Assembly (NCBI RefSeq): GCF_000199675.1 | Contig: NC_014960.1 | Coordinates: forward strand, 310,001 to 374,000 | Direction of reading: 5' to 3' | DNA length: 64,000 nt | Origin: Anaerolinea thermophila UNI-1 | GTDB taxonomy: Bacteria; Chloroflexota; Anaerolineae; Anaerolineales; Anaerolineaceae | In this document: piece by piece, positions 49,134-58,218 of the stretch | Numbering within the stretch: position 1 is the first letter of the stretch | Layout: each line of letters opens with the position of its first letter | Translations under genes and position numbers: made by a program | Notes under the pieces: generated by a model | The model's database searches: none | What the model was told of the DNA's origin: nothing | What the model saw: only the letters and a program-made list of their open reading frames with translations

Positions 49134-50723
49134 ATGAAAATCGAAGTGTACGACACTACCCTGCGCGATGGAACGCAACGAACCGACATCTCTTTATCGG
49201 TGAATGACAAACTGAACATTGCCCGCCGTCTGGACATGCTGGGCGTGGATTTCATCGAGGGCGGCTGGCCCGGCTCCAACCCCAAGGATGCCGAATTCTT
49301 TGCCCGTGCGGCAGAGATGGAGTGGAAACACGCGCAAATTGCCGCCTTTGGCGCGACCTGTGCGGTGGAGAAAACCCCCGAACAGGATGAGAACATCCTC
49401 GCCTTGCTGGAGTCGCGCGCGCCGGTGTGTACGGTGGTGGGTAAATCTTCGGTATTGCACGTCCATGAGGTCCTGCGCACCACGCTGGAGAACAATCTGC
49501 GCATCATCGAGCAGTCGCTGGCGTACCTGAAGGCGCAGGGACGGCGGGTGATTTACGATGCCGAACACTTCTTCGATGGCTACAAAGAAGACCCTGAATA
49601 TGCCCTGCAGACGCTGGCGGCGGCATTGCGCGGCGGCGCCGAGACGCTGGTGCTGTGCGATACCAATGGCGGCAGTCTGCCCTGGGAGGTGGGTGAAATT
49701 GTGCGCGCGGTGCGGGTGCGTTTCCCACACGCCAGGCTGGGCATCCATGCTCACAACGACGGCGAGTGTGCGGTGGCAAACTCGCTGGCGGCGGTGCGCG
49801 AGGGCTGTGTGCAGGTGCAGGGGACGATAAACGGCTACGGGGAGCGCTGTGGCAATGCCAATCTGTGTTCCATCCTGCCCGATCTGGAACTGAAGATGGG
49901 CTATACCTGCCTGCCGCAGGGGCATCTGGCGCAGTTGACCGACCTTTCCCACTACGTGGCGGAGGTTGCCAACCTGGCGCCGGACGAGCATCTGGCATAT
50001 GTGGGGAAAGCCGCCTTTGCCCACAAGGGGGGCATCCATGTGGCTGCCATGCGGCGCACGCCACGCTCGTACCAGCACATTGACCCGGCGCTCGTGGGCA
50101 ATACCTCGCAGGTGGTGGTTTCAGAACTCTCCGGGCGGGGTAACCTGCTCAGCAAAGCTGAGGAATACGGCATCCCTCTGGAAGAAGGCGTGGATGTGAG
50201 TGGCGTTCTGCGCGAGGTCAAGGCGCTGGAAGCGCAGGGCTTTTCCTTTGAAGCCGCCGATGCCTCGGTGATGTTGATGCTGTTGCGTCAGAAGCCCGAT
50301 TACCAGCCGCCGTTTACGCTGGTAGATTTCACCGCCGGGGTGGAACACCGTCAGGGGCGGGGCATCTTTGCCGAAGCCACGGTTAAGGTGCGTGTAGGCG
50401 AGCAGGTCATCCACACCGCCGCTGAGGGCAATGGTCCTGTCGCCGCGCTGGATGCTGCCCTGCGCAAAGCCCTCTTGCCTTATTACCCTGCCATCTCCGC
50501 TTTCCACCTCTCGGATTACAAGGTGCGCATCCTGGACGGTCCCAACGGCACTTCTGCCACCACCCGCGTGTTGATTGAGACGCGCAATGGGCATCGTTCC
50601 TGGGGCACGGTAGGCGCCAGCACCAATATCATCGAAGCCTCGTGGCGCGCGCTGGCAGATTCCATTGAATACGGCATCTGGGTTGCCGAACATCAGGTGG
50701 AGCCTGCGCCGGCACTTCCATAA
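49134..50723 (+). CDS. cimA: citramalate synthase
   Basis: 529 residues from the ATG at 49134 (GAGGTG). HMGL-like barrel with YDTTLRDGTQRTDISLSVND and IHAHNDGECAVANSLAAVRE, then a LeuA-type C-terminal regulatory domain. The variant EGGWPGSNPKDAEFF and the LCDTNGGSLPWEV segment distinguish this CimA group from LeuA. It condenses pyruvate and acetyl-CoA to (R)-citramalate, giving 2-ketobutyrate for isoleucine without threonine deaminase; no ilvA is present in the cluster. Confidence 0.9.
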   Translation: MKIEVYDTTLRDGTQRTDISLSVNDKLNIARRLDMLGVDFIEGGWPGSNPKDAEFFARAAEMEWKHAQIAAFGATCAVEKTPEQDENILALLESRAPVCTVVGKSSVLHVHEVLRTTLENNLRIIEQSLAYLKAQGRRVIYDAEHFFDGYKEDPEYALQTLAAALRGGAETLVLCDTNGGSLPWEVGEIVRAVRVRFPHARLGIHAHNDGECAVANSLAAVREGCVQVQGTINGYGERCGNANLCSILPDLELKMGYTCLPQGHLAQLTDLSHYVAEVANLAPDEHLAYVGKAAFAHKGGIHVAAMRRTPRSYQHIDPALVGNTSQVVVSELSGRGNLLSKAEEYGIPLEEGVDVSGVLREVKALEAQGFSFEAADASVMLMLLRQKPDYQPPFTLVDFTAGVEHRQGRGIFAEATVKVRVGEQVIHTAAEGNGPVAALDAALRKALLPYYPAISAFHLSDYKVRILDGPNGTSATTRVLIETRNGHRSWGTVGASTNIIEASWRALADSIEYGIWVAEHQVEPAPALP

Positions 50724-50751
50724 TTCCTTACAACGAAGGGAAATCTCATCC

Positions 50752-51816
50752 ATGCACAAACACATTGTCCTTCTTCCCGGCGATGGCATTGGACCCGAAG
50801 TGGTATCTGCGGCAAAGCGGATACTGGATGCCGTTGCGGGGCGGTTGAATCTCACCCTGACGTATGAAGAGCATCTCATCGGCGGGTGTGCGATGGATGC
50901 GCAGGGCACGGCACTGAGCCAGGACACCCTGCATGCCTGCCAGCGCGCCGATGCCGTCCTGCTGGGGGCGGTGGGCGGTCCTAAATGGGATGACCCCGCG
51001 GCGCCGGTGCGTCCAGAGCAGGGCTTACTGGCACTGCGCAAAGGATTGGGGGTGTTTGCCAACCTGCGCCCGGTGCGCGTCTATCCCACGCTGGTGGATG
51101 CCTCGCCCCTGCGCGCAGAGAAACTGCAGGGGGTGGATTTGCTGGTGGTACGCGAACTGACCGGCGGGCTGTACTTTGGTCAACCCAAGGGGCGCTTCGA
51201 AGAGAACGGGCGCGTGCGGGCGGTGGACACGCTGGAGTACTGGGATTACGAAATTGAGCGCATCCTCGACCTGTCCTTTCAACTGGCGCAGTCGCGCCGT
51301 GGCAAACTGACGCTGGTGGATAAAGCCAACGTGCTGGAGTCCTCGCGCCTGTGGCGGCAAATTGCCACCGATATGGCAAGCCGCTACCCACAGGTGACGC
51401 TGGAAACCGTGCTGGTGGATACGGCGGCAATGCGCCTGGTGTCTCAACCGGCGGCGTTTGATGTCATTGTCACCGAGAACATGTTCGGCGATATCCTCAC
51501 CGATGAAGCCGCCGTGCTGTCAGGCTCGATGGGCTTACTGCCTTCTGCCTCGCTGGGGAAGGCTACACCGGGGCTGTATGAACCCATTCACGGCTCGGCG
51601 CCGGACATCGCCGGGCAGGGCATTGCCAACCCGCTGGGCACCATCCTCAGCGTGGCGATGATGCTGCGTTATTCCTTTCAACTGGAACAGGGGGCGCGCG
51701 CCGTTGAACAGGCAGTGGAGCGTGCGCTTGCCGAGGGCTGTCGCACCCGTGACCTGGGCGGCAGCCTCACCACTGCAGAGATGACCGACGCCGTATTACA
51801 GCGTCTGGCTTTCTAA
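50752..51816 (+). CDS. leuB: 3-isopropylmalate dehydrogenase
   Basis: 354 residues from the ATG at 50752. Family motifs: LLPGDGIGPEVVSAAKRILD, VRELTGGLYFGQPKG, DKANVLESSRLW and TENMFGDILTDEAAVLSGSM, EPIHGSAPDIAGQ. It oxidises and decarboxylates 3-isopropylmalate to 2-ketoisocaproate, and 3-methylmalate to 2-ketobutyrate in the citramalate route. A frame extending to 50665 overlaps cimA and has no ribosome site. Confidence 0.95.
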   Translation: MHKHIVLLPGDGIGPEVVSAAKRILDAVAGRLNLTLTYEEHLIGGCAMDAQGTALSQDTLHACQRADAVLLGAVGGPKWDDPAAPVRPEQGLLALRKGLGVFANLRPVRVYPTLVDASPLRAEKLQGVDLLVVRELTGGLYFGQPKGRFEENGRVRAVDTLEYWDYEIERILDLSFQLAQSRRGKLTLVDKANVLESSRLWRQIATDMASRYPQVTLETVLVDTAAMRLVSQPAAFDVIVTENMFGDILTDEAAVLSGSMGLLPSASLGKATPGLYEPIHGSAPDIAGQGIANPLGTILSVAMMLRYSFQLEQGARAVEQAVERALAEGCRTRDLGGSLTTAEMTDAVLQRLAF

Positions 51817-51844
51817 AATTACCACACCTCAGGGAGAATACCTC

Positions 51845-52768
51845 ATGACCGACTCACAGGAGTACATCTGGCTGGACGGCGAACTGGTGGAGAGCGAAAA
51901 AGCCACCCTGCCGTTCATGACTTCGGCACTGCACTATGGATTAGGGGTGTTCGAAGGTATCCGCTGTTACGAGACACCGCGCGGTCCCGCCATCTTCCGC
52001 CTTGCCGAACACATGGAGCGTCTCATCGACTCGGCACGCATTCTGGGCTTTCGCGATCTGCCTTACACAGCTGAGCAGTTGGGCGAAGCCTGCAAGACGG
52101 TAGTGCGCGCTAACCGCCTTACGTCCTGCTACATCCGCCCGCTGATTTTCTTTGACAGCAAGGTCAAGAACCTCAATCTGGATCAGGGCTGGGCGCGGGT
52201 GGGCATCGCCGCCTGGTACTGGGGGGCATACCTGGGCGAGGAAGCCCTGGAAAAAGGCGCGCGCATGAACATTTCCTCATACACGCGTCATCATCCCAAC
52301 GTGATGATGACCAAAGCCAAAATTACCGGCAATTATGCCAACAGTGTGCTGGCAAAGACCGAATCGGTGCGTCTGGGATTTGATGAAGCCATCATGCTCG
52401 ACCCGCAGGGCTACGTTGCCGAGTGTACAGGGGAAAACCTGTTTATTGTGCGCAACGGAGTGATTTACACTCCCGGCACCTGGGCGGTGCTGGAAGGCAT
52501 CACCCGCGATGCGCTCATCACCGTGGCGCGCGATTTGGGCTACACGGTGGTGGAAACGCAGTTAAGCCGCGACCACCTCTACATTGCCGACGAGTGCTTT
52601 GTCAGCGGCACGGCGGCGGAGGTGGTGCCGGTGACCGAGATTGATTTTCGCACCATCGGGAATGGGCGGCGCGGTCCGGTAACCCATGCCCTGCAGAAAG
52701 CCTTCCATGCGGTGGTGCATGGCGAGGACCCGCGTTATGCCCACTGGCTGACAACCGTGAACGAGTGA
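51845..52768 (+). CDS. ilvE: branched-chain amino-acid aminotransferase
   Basis: 307 residues, fold-type IV PLP enzyme. HYGLGVFEGIRCYETPRGPA, the PLP lysine in KAKITGNYANSVLAKTE, and DPQGYVAECTGENLFIV followed by GTAAEVVPVTEID. It makes the final transamination of all three branched-chain keto acids. AGGGAGAATACCTC precedes the ATG. Confidence 0.95.
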   Translation: MTDSQEYIWLDGELVESEKATLPFMTSALHYGLGVFEGIRCYETPRGPAIFRLAEHMERLIDSARILGFRDLPYTAEQLGEACKTVVRANRLTSCYIRPLIFFDSKVKNLNLDQGWARVGIAAWYWGAYLGEEALEKGARMNISSYTRHHPNVMMTKAKITGNYANSVLAKTESVRLGFDEAIMLDPQGYVAECTGENLFIVRNGVIYTPGTWAVLEGITRDALITVARDLGYTVVETQLSRDHLYIADECFVSGTAAEVVPVTEIDFRTIGNGRRGPVTHALQKAFHAVVHGEDPRYAHWLTTVNE

Positions 52769-52775
52769 TGCAAAG

Positions 52776-53609
52776 ATGAAAGTGGCATTTCAGGGCGAAC
52801 CCGGGGCTTACTCCGAAGCTGCCCTTCTGGAGCATTTTGGGGGGCAGGCGCAGAGCCTGCCCTGCGAGACTTTTGAGCAGGTGTTCCAGGCGGTGGCGGA
52901 GGGCAATGCCCGCTATGGTTTCCTACCTATCGAAAACTCGCTGGCGGGGAGCATTCACCGCAATTATGACCTGCTCTTGCAGAACGACCTGTACGTGGTG
53001 GGCGAGCATCACCTGCGCGTTTCGCACTGTCTGATTGGGTTGCCCGGGGCGCGGCTGGAGGAAATTGAGAGCGTCATCAGCCATCCGCAGGCGCTGGCGC
53101 AATGCGATGGCACGCTCCGCCGCCTGGGGGTGAAGACCGAGCCGGTGTACGATACCGCCGGGTCGGTGCGTCTGGTGCAGGCAGAGGGCAACCCGCGCCG
53201 CGCTGCCATTGCCTCGCGGCGGGCGGCACAGTTGTACGGCATGTCCATCCTTGCCGAAGCCATTGAGGATAACCCGCTGAACTTCACCCGCTTTCTCATC
53301 GTGGCAGCAGAGCCGGTGCATCCGCGCGGGGATGCCAAGACCTCCATCGTCTTTGCCCTGCAGAATGCCCCCGGCGCGCTGTTCAAAGCCCTCAGCGTGT
53401 TTGCCCTGCGGGAGATTGACCTGACTAAAATCGAATCCCGTCCTCTGGTAGGTAAGCCGTGGGAATACCTGTTTTACATTGACCTGGCAGGTTCTACAGA
53501 AGAAACGCGGGTGCAGAATGCCCTGCATAACCTGAATGAATTTGCTACCTTCTTAAGGGTATTGGGGGCGTATCCCCGGCATCGCTTTACTGAACCCTTT
53601 TCATCCTGA
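52776..53609 (+). CDS. pheA: prephenate dehydratase
   Basis: 277 residues, monofunctional: catalytic dehydratase (VAFQGEPGAYSEAALLEHFG, FLPIENSLAGSIHRNYDLLL, NFTRFLIVA) and a C-terminal ACT domain with GALFKALSVFALREIDLTKI and ESRP, the phenylalanine-binding motif. It has no chorismate mutase part. It converts prephenate to phenylpyruvate. It begins eight bases after ilvE, so phenylalanine synthesis shares the branched-chain operon. Confidence 0.93.
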   Translation: MKVAFQGEPGAYSEAALLEHFGGQAQSLPCETFEQVFQAVAEGNARYGFLPIENSLAGSIHRNYDLLLQNDLYVVGEHHLRVSHCLIGLPGARLEEIESVISHPQALAQCDGTLRRLGVKTEPVYDTAGSVRLVQAEGNPRRAAIASRRAAQLYGMSILAEAIEDNPLNFTRFLIVAAEPVHPRGDAKTSIVFALQNAPGALFKALSVFALREIDLTKIESRPLVGKPWEYLFYIDLAGSTEETRVQNALHNLNEFATFLRVLGAYPRHRFTEPFSS

Positions 53610-53620
53610 TTCCCTCCTCC

Positions 53621-53663
53621 CAAGCCATCCGCCCGCAGGCTTCCCTGCGGGCGGACTGGCCTT
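53621..53663. terminator. terminator at the end of the ilv-leu-pheA operon
   Basis: CCGCCCGCAGG (53629-53639) pairs with CCTGCGGGCGG (53644-53654), an 11-bp GC stem with a CTTC loop and outer GCCA/TGGC pairs; the T-run is weak (CCTTCCCTTATT). Confidence 0.65.
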
Positions 53664-53666
53664 CCC

Positions 53667-54950
53667 TTATTCTTCGTTTCCGGGAATCTCCGCGAAGTCG
53701 GCAAACAGGGCTTCCAGCAAAGACTGGCGATCCACAATGCCCAGCAGAGTACCCTGTTTGTCCACCACTGCCAGCACCTTGCGCCCTTCTGCCAGCATGG
53801 TCTGGACGGCAGAGGCAATGGGGGCATCAGTGGGGACGGTCAACACCCCGGGGGAGTAGAGGTCTTCGGCGGTGACTTTGAGCGGGGGTGGCGAGGTCAA
53901 GCGCCGCAAAGCTTGCAGGATGCCCTTGCGCTGAGCCGCTTCTACCCGAACTACCACGTCTGAGTCGCTGATAACCCCCACGGGTTTGTTTTGTTCATCC
54001 ACCACCAACAGACGGTTGGAATCGCAGGCGGCAAATTTTTCCAGCAGGGTATCCAGACGTTCGGTCAGGCGGATGACGGGCAAATCGGTACGCATGACTT
54101 CGCCGACGGTGCGCACCGCACCGCGCACAGCGGCGGCACTGGAGGGCAGGGTGGGAGAACCGCTCACCTGGCGCAAAATATCCAGACGTGAGAGCATGCC
54201 CACCAGTTGATTTCCGGCATTGACCACCGGCATACGCTTTAAGCCTTTGTCAATCATGCGGCGCACGGCATTGCCCAGGTGTTCATCCTCCCGCGCGGTG
54301 ATGACGGGTTGGGTCATGACGTCTTTCACCGTGAGGGGCGAGGCGCTGAGCAGGCGCAGTTCTTCCTGAATTTCTGCTTCGTCCAGCCGCACCGCCACCG
54401 AAAGCCTCTGGCGGATGACTCCGCGCTCCAGCAGGTCTTCGCTGGTGAGGATGCCTACCACACGGCGCTCGCTGTCCACGACTGGCATGGCTTTAACGCC
54501 GCTTTCCAGCATTTTCTGCCAGGCTTGCCGTACGTTCATCTCCGGCATCAGGTGGACGACATCGCGGGTCATCACTTCACGCACCAGGCGTTCGGCGGGC
54601 AGGGGGTTGAGGTGGCGCTGGGTGTATTTGAGAATGCGCACCTCTTCCAGGGTAATCATGCCTTCCTGAACCATGGGAGAGATGGTTTCCAGCGCGTTGT
54701 GGATTTTTTCGGGGGTGTCCACTACCTCAATAATGATGGGCAGGTCGCTGGAGAGCACTTCCAGGTCTGTTGAGCGTAAATAAGCATGTGCGCCAAACCC
54801 GCTGATGCCGCGCAGAACGGTGGCACCGGCTATTTTTTGCTGGCGCAGGACGTCCAGGATGGCGTTGTACAGCAGTTTACCGCGCCAGCGGTCGCTTTCG
54901 CCCAGATAAATGCGCAATCTCAAGCCTTCTCGAGTTTGCGGAGTTTCCAT
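53667..54950 (-). CDS. DUF190 and multi-CBS domain protein
   Basis: 427 residues. The first 105 form a DUF190 domain (LRIYLGESDRWRGKLLYNAI, PIIIEVVDTPEKIHNALETI), followed by four CBS motifs in two pairs: REVMTRDVVHLMPEMNVRQA, VKDVMTQPVITAREDEHLGN, VGEVMRTDLPVIRLTERLDT and AEDLYSPGVLTVPTDAPIAS. CBS pairs bind adenyl nucleotides. DUF190 genes often accompany crcB, as here (15-base gap), so it likely modulates fluoride export or another stress response, reading cell energy state (inference). Confidence 0.85.
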   Translation of the reverse strand: METPQTREGLRLRIYLGESDRWRGKLLYNAILDVLRQQKIAGATVLRGISGFGAHAYLRSTDLEVLSSDLPIIIEVVDTPEKIHNALETISPMVQEGMITLEEVRILKYTQRHLNPLPAERLVREVMTRDVVHLMPEMNVRQAWQKMLESGVKAMPVVDSERRVVGILTSEDLLERGVIRQRLSVAVRLDEAEIQEELRLLSASPLTVKDVMTQPVITAREDEHLGNAVRRMIDKGLKRMPVVNAGNQLVGMLSRLDILRQVSGSPTLPSSAAAVRGAVRTVGEVMRTDLPVIRLTERLDTLLEKFAACDSNRLLVVDEQNKPVGVISDSDVVVRVEAAQRKGILQALRRLTSPPPLKVTAEDLYSPGVLTVPTDAPIASAVQTMLAEGRKVLAVVDKQGTLLGIVDRQSLLEALFADFAEIPGNEE

Positions 54951-54965
54951 GATTTACCTCCAGTC

Positions 54966-55343
54966 TCAGGAAAGCGCTTTTCCTAAATATACTCCAATTC
55001 CTGCGGCAAGCAGTCCCAGTACGGCGCTTCCCACCACGTTCAACAGTCCTGCCAGCCATTGCCCTTTGAGAAACAGGTTGATGCTTTCATAGGTGAAGGT
55101 GGAGAAGGTGGTATAGGCTCCAAAAAAGCCCACCGCCACCAGTAAACGCCAGTGCGGGTCAACGGGGTAGCGTCCGGTGACCAGTGTCATGAACAGACCC
55201 AGCAGAAAACTGCCGCTCAGGTTGATGATGAGCGTTCCCCAGGGAAAGGTGGTTCCCCAGCGTTGCGCCGCCCACACGCCCAGCCAGTAGCGGGCGTTAG
55301 CGCCGAAAACAGCACCAATTGAAATCCACAAGATGCGATCCAT
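54966..55343 (-). CDS. crcB: fluoride channel CrcB/Fluc
   Basis: 125 residues, four membrane helices. Fluc signatures: GAVFGANARYWLGVWA, GTLIINLSGSFLLGLFM and GFFGAYTTFSTFTYES with the Phe/Thr pore and sodium residues. The dimeric channel lets fluoride leave the cytoplasm. The ATG at 55343 is nine bases after GAGGTG; a GTG at 55355 is an alternative. Expression should depend on the fluoride riboswitch directly upstream. Confidence 0.94.
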   Translation of the reverse strand: MDRILWISIGAVFGANARYWLGVWAAQRWGTTFPWGTLIINLSGSFLLGLFMTLVTGRYPVDPHWRLLVAVGFFGAYTTFSTFTYESINLFLKGQWLAGLLNVVGSAVLGLLAAGIGVYLGKALS

Positions 55344-55369
55344 GCTTTGCTTCACCTCGTTTGCCCAAT

Positions 55370-55466
55370 AAAAAACCCCTGCCCGAAAGCGGTTCAGGCA
55401 GAGGCTATCATCCTTACGGCGGTTCGGAGAAACTCCGTGCGAGCCTCATCGCACAGGGAGATTATA
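55370..55466 (-). ncRNA. fluoride (crcB) riboswitch with terminator
   Basis: On the minus strand, TATAAT (55466-55461) starts a leader holding the crcB-motif core: TGTGCGATGAGGCTCGCAC, then AACCGCC, then TAAGGATGATAGCCTCTGCC, close to the consensus GCGATG-GTTCGCC...AACCGCC...TAAGGCTGATG-CTCC. The 3' strand CCTCTGCCTGAA also pairs with TTCGGGCAGGGG to form a terminator followed by TTTTTT (down to 55370). Fluoride binding should stabilise the aptamer pseudoknot, prevent the terminator and turn on crcB. Confidence 0.9.
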
Positions 55467-55553
55467 TCAAAAAATTGTCCCTCTGAAGTGGAAGAGAGTA
55501 GAAATGAATATACAATCAAAGGAAAACCACGCAACAATGGATAGGAAGGAATT

Positions 55554-56141
55554 ATGCTCCCGCCTGTTGTGTCCATTCCCGATTTACCGCCTCAATACTG
55601 CCAGGTGGAGTACTGGAGAATCACCGCCAGCCGTAAACGCATCCTTCAGGCAAACCTGCTGGCGTTGGGTTTGTTGCCGCTCTGGTGGTTAATCGCTGTT
55701 GGGTTGATGATCGCTCTGGGTTATTCAAAGGATTCCCTAATAATCACCATCCCCAGAGTGCTGCTGGCATCTGTTATCACCGTTTTGCTCCATGAGGGGG
55801 TACATGCGCTGGCAGTCAGGGCATTTGGCGGCAAGCCGCAGTTTGGCGTGCTCTGGAAAGCCCTGGCGTTTTACACCACCGTGAAGGGAATGGCATTCAA
55901 GCGCTGGGTATTTCTGGTGTTTTTACTGGCGCCGTTGGTGGTGCTGAGCATCCTGTTCCCGCTGATGGCTGTTTTCCTGCGCGGGGAGTTCTGGCTTTCT
56001 GTGGCGTTTCTTGCTTTTATGATCAATGGGGCAAGTTCGGCGGGGGATGTCTTCATCACTGCGGTTTTGCTTCGCTACCCCCCAACGGCTTATGTAGCCG
56101 ATGAGATTGACGGTGTGCGCATCTTCCTGCCCATCGGGTAA
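55554..56141 (+). CDS. DUF3267 family membrane protein (putative metalloprotease)
   Basis: 195 residues with about four hydrophobic segments. The HEGVHALAVRAFGG motif (HExxH) on the second helix and the GDVFITAVLLRYPPTAYVAD end match DUF3267. The family resembles site-2-type membrane zinc proteases but its role is unknown. GGAAGGAATT precedes the ATG. It is divergent from the fluoride riboswitch and lies upstream of an MFS gene in the same direction. Confidence 0.8.
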   Translation: MLPPVVSIPDLPPQYCQVEYWRITASRKRILQANLLALGLLPLWWLIAVGLMIALGYSKDSLIITIPRVLLASVITVLLHEGVHALAVRAFGGKPQFGVLWKALAFYTTVKGMAFKRWVFLVFLLAPLVVLSILFPLMAVFLRGEFWLSVAFLAFMINGASSAGDVFITAVLLRYPPTAYVADEIDGVRIFLPIG

Positions 56142-56188
56142 ATACCCTGTGGATGGGCTTGTGGTACAATCCTCACGGAGACTGACGC

Positions 56189-57400
56189 ATGCTTTCCCGC
56201 CTGCATTCCCATCCTTACCCCCGTCAGTTCTGGCTGATGTTTGCTGGCATGTTAATCAGCACTACCGGCGCCAGCATGATCTGGCCCTTCCTGATGATTT
56301 ACGCCAGCGAGAAGCTCTCTCTTCCCCTCGGTACGGTAACTTTGCTGATGACGCTCAGTTCCTTCATGGGATTGATGTCTTCGTTTATTGCCGGTCCCAT
56401 CGTTGATCGGCTGGGACGCAAGTGGGCAATGGCAGTCAGTTTGCTCATTAACGGCGGGGGCTACCTGCTGTTGAGCCGTGCCGAGACCCTGCCCGCTTTT
56501 GCTCTGGCGATGGCGGTCAACGGCACGTTCAATCCCATTTACCGCGTGGGCGCCGATGCCATGCTGGCAGACCTCATCCCGCCGCAGTGGCGCACCAATG
56601 CCTATGCCCTGATGCGCATGAGCAATAACGTGGGGGTGGCGCTGGGCCCTGCCATTGGCGGGTTCATCGCTTCGCGTTCGTATGGCATCGCCTTTTACTG
56701 CGCGGCGGCTGGACTGGCAACCTATGGCTTGCTGGTCCTGCTATTTGCCCGCGAAACTCTGCCTCAGGGCGCGCCTGAGCCGCAAAGCGAACCGTTGGGC
56801 GGGTATGGGCAGGTGCTTTCCGACCGCCTTTACCGCGCCTTTCTGGTGGCGTTCACCCTCAATCAGATGGTGGCGGCGCTCATCTGGGTCTTGCTTTCGG
56901 CGCATGTCAAGCGCGCTTATGGCATCTCTGAGAGCCTGTACGGCTGGCTTCCCACCACCAACGCGCTGATGGTGGTGTTTTTCCAGTATGGGGTGTCGAA
57001 AATCACCCAGCGCTATGAGCCGCGGCGCATGATGGCGCTGGGGGCCTTCCTCTACGGCCTGGCAGCGCTGGGCATTGCCTTTTCCACCACCTATTGGGCA
57101 TTCTGGACGTGCATGGTGGTGATGACGATTGGGGAACTCATCATTGTGCCTACTTCCAGCACCTTTGCCGCCAACCTGGCGCCGGCGCACATGCGCGGAC
57201 GTTACATGTCCCTGTATGGTTTGACCTGGGGCGTCTCGGCGGGCATCAGCCCGCTGGTGGGCGGTAATTTGTATGAATGGCTGGGGGCGCGCGCCATGTG
57301 GCTGGGCGGCACGCTGGTGGGAAGTCTTTCCTCTTTGTTGTTCCTGCGGATGAGGCAGAGAATCCCTGCCGAAGTTACGGAAACAGCCGCCGGGCTTTGA
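56189..57400 (+). CDS. MFS transporter
   Basis: 403 residues with twelve predicted helices. The MFS loop motif appears as GPIVDRLGRKWAMAV between helices 2 and 3, and YMSLYGLTWGVSAGISPLVG near helix 10-11. It is most like DHA1-type drug/metabolite exporters; the substrate is unknown. A TACAAT box (56165-56170) and GGAG precede the ATG. The last 26 bases overlap the convergent NrtR-type regulator. Confidence 0.87.
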   Translation: MLSRLHSHPYPRQFWLMFAGMLISTTGASMIWPFLMIYASEKLSLPLGTVTLLMTLSSFMGLMSSFIAGPIVDRLGRKWAMAVSLLINGGGYLLLSRAETLPAFALAMAVNGTFNPIYRVGADAMLADLIPPQWRTNAYALMRMSNNVGVALGPAIGGFIASRSYGIAFYCAAAGLATYGLLVLLFARETLPQGAPEPQSEPLGGYGQVLSDRLYRAFLVAFTLNQMVAALIWVLLSAHVKRAYGISESLYGWLPTTNALMVVFFQYGVSKITQRYEPRRMMALGAFLYGLAALGIAFSTTYWAFWTCMVVMTIGELIIVPTSSTFAANLAPAHMRGRYMSLYGLTWGVSAGISPLVGGNLYEWLGARAMWLGGTLVGSLSSLLFLRMRQRIPAEVTETAAGL

Positions 57401-58019
57401 CCTCGGCAACGGCATCCGGGCGGTAGCGGTACAGGCGGGCGGGTCTGCCCTCGCCGGTGCGGCACTCTGTTGTTGGCTCGATGATACCTGCGCGTAAGAT
57501 ACGCCGCCGGAAGTTGCGTTTATCCAGTTTTTCTCCCAGGATCATTTCATAGGTGCGCTGGAGTTCGGAGAGGGTGAAGCGTTCGGGTAAGAGTTGGAAG
57601 CCCACCGCCGAGTACTCCAGTTTGTAGCGCAGACGCCGCAGGGCGTAGGCAATAATTTCGGCATGGTCGCCAGTGAGTGCGGGAAGGGCATCCACGGCAA
57701 ACCAGCAGGCAGGGTGCGGTGGGGTTTTGCTCAGGCGGTTGGCGGGTAACAGGGCAAAATACGCCACCGAGATGAGGCGCGGGTTTGCCCGCTGAGGCTC
57801 GCCGTAGGTGTACAACTGCTCCAGGTAGGTCTCGCGGATGCCGGTCAATTCGCCAAGCCGACGGGCGGCAGTTTCTTCCAGCGAGCAATTCAACAGCACC
57901 GGCGCGCCGGGCAGTTCGTAACCGTTGGCAGAGGCGGAGCAGACCAGCACATGCAGGCGTTCCTTTAACAGGCAAAATGCGACCACGCGCACATCCACGT
58001 GGGGGAGAACTTCATCCAT
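57375..58019 (-). CDS. NrtR-type regulator (Nudix domain plus winged helix)
   Basis: About 214 residues from the ATG at 58019. The N-terminal part is a Nudix-fold domain (VVAFCLLKERLHVLVCSASA, ELPGAPVLLNCSLEETAARR) whose catalytic Nudix box is degenerate, typical of NrtR sensors. The C-terminal part (LPERFTLSELQRTYEMILGE, KLDKRNFRRRILRAG) is the winged-helix DNA-binding domain. NrtR proteins bind ADP-ribose and control NAD or sugar metabolism. A TATAAT box lies seven bases before this ATG and overlaps the longer start at 58028, so the leaderless start is preferred. Confidence 0.85.
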   Translation of the reverse strand: MDEVLPHVDVRVVAFCLLKERLHVLVCSASANGYELPGAPVLLNCSLEETAARRLGELTGIRETYLEQLYTYGEPQRANPRLISVAYFALLPANRLSKTPPHPACWFAVDALPALTGDHAEIIAYALRRLRYKLEYSAVGFQLLPERFTLSELQRTYEMILGEKLDKRNFRRRILRAGIIEPTTECRTGEGRPARLYRYRPDAVAEVKARRLFP

Positions 58020-58218
58020 GAGACTCATTATAAATCAGCCCTGGGAGAGGAATGAACCGCCGGGGTGAGAATCTGAAAAAACCTGCAGGAACGATGAAGA
58101 GTTTATTCCTCGGGGGAATTCGTTGAGGATGGGGAAGGTATAAAAGTATATAATAAGATAAAAAAATCTTAAAAGTATAAAAATGTGGTAAGCCTGTCAG
58201 TCCCAAGGGGAGGGGTAA

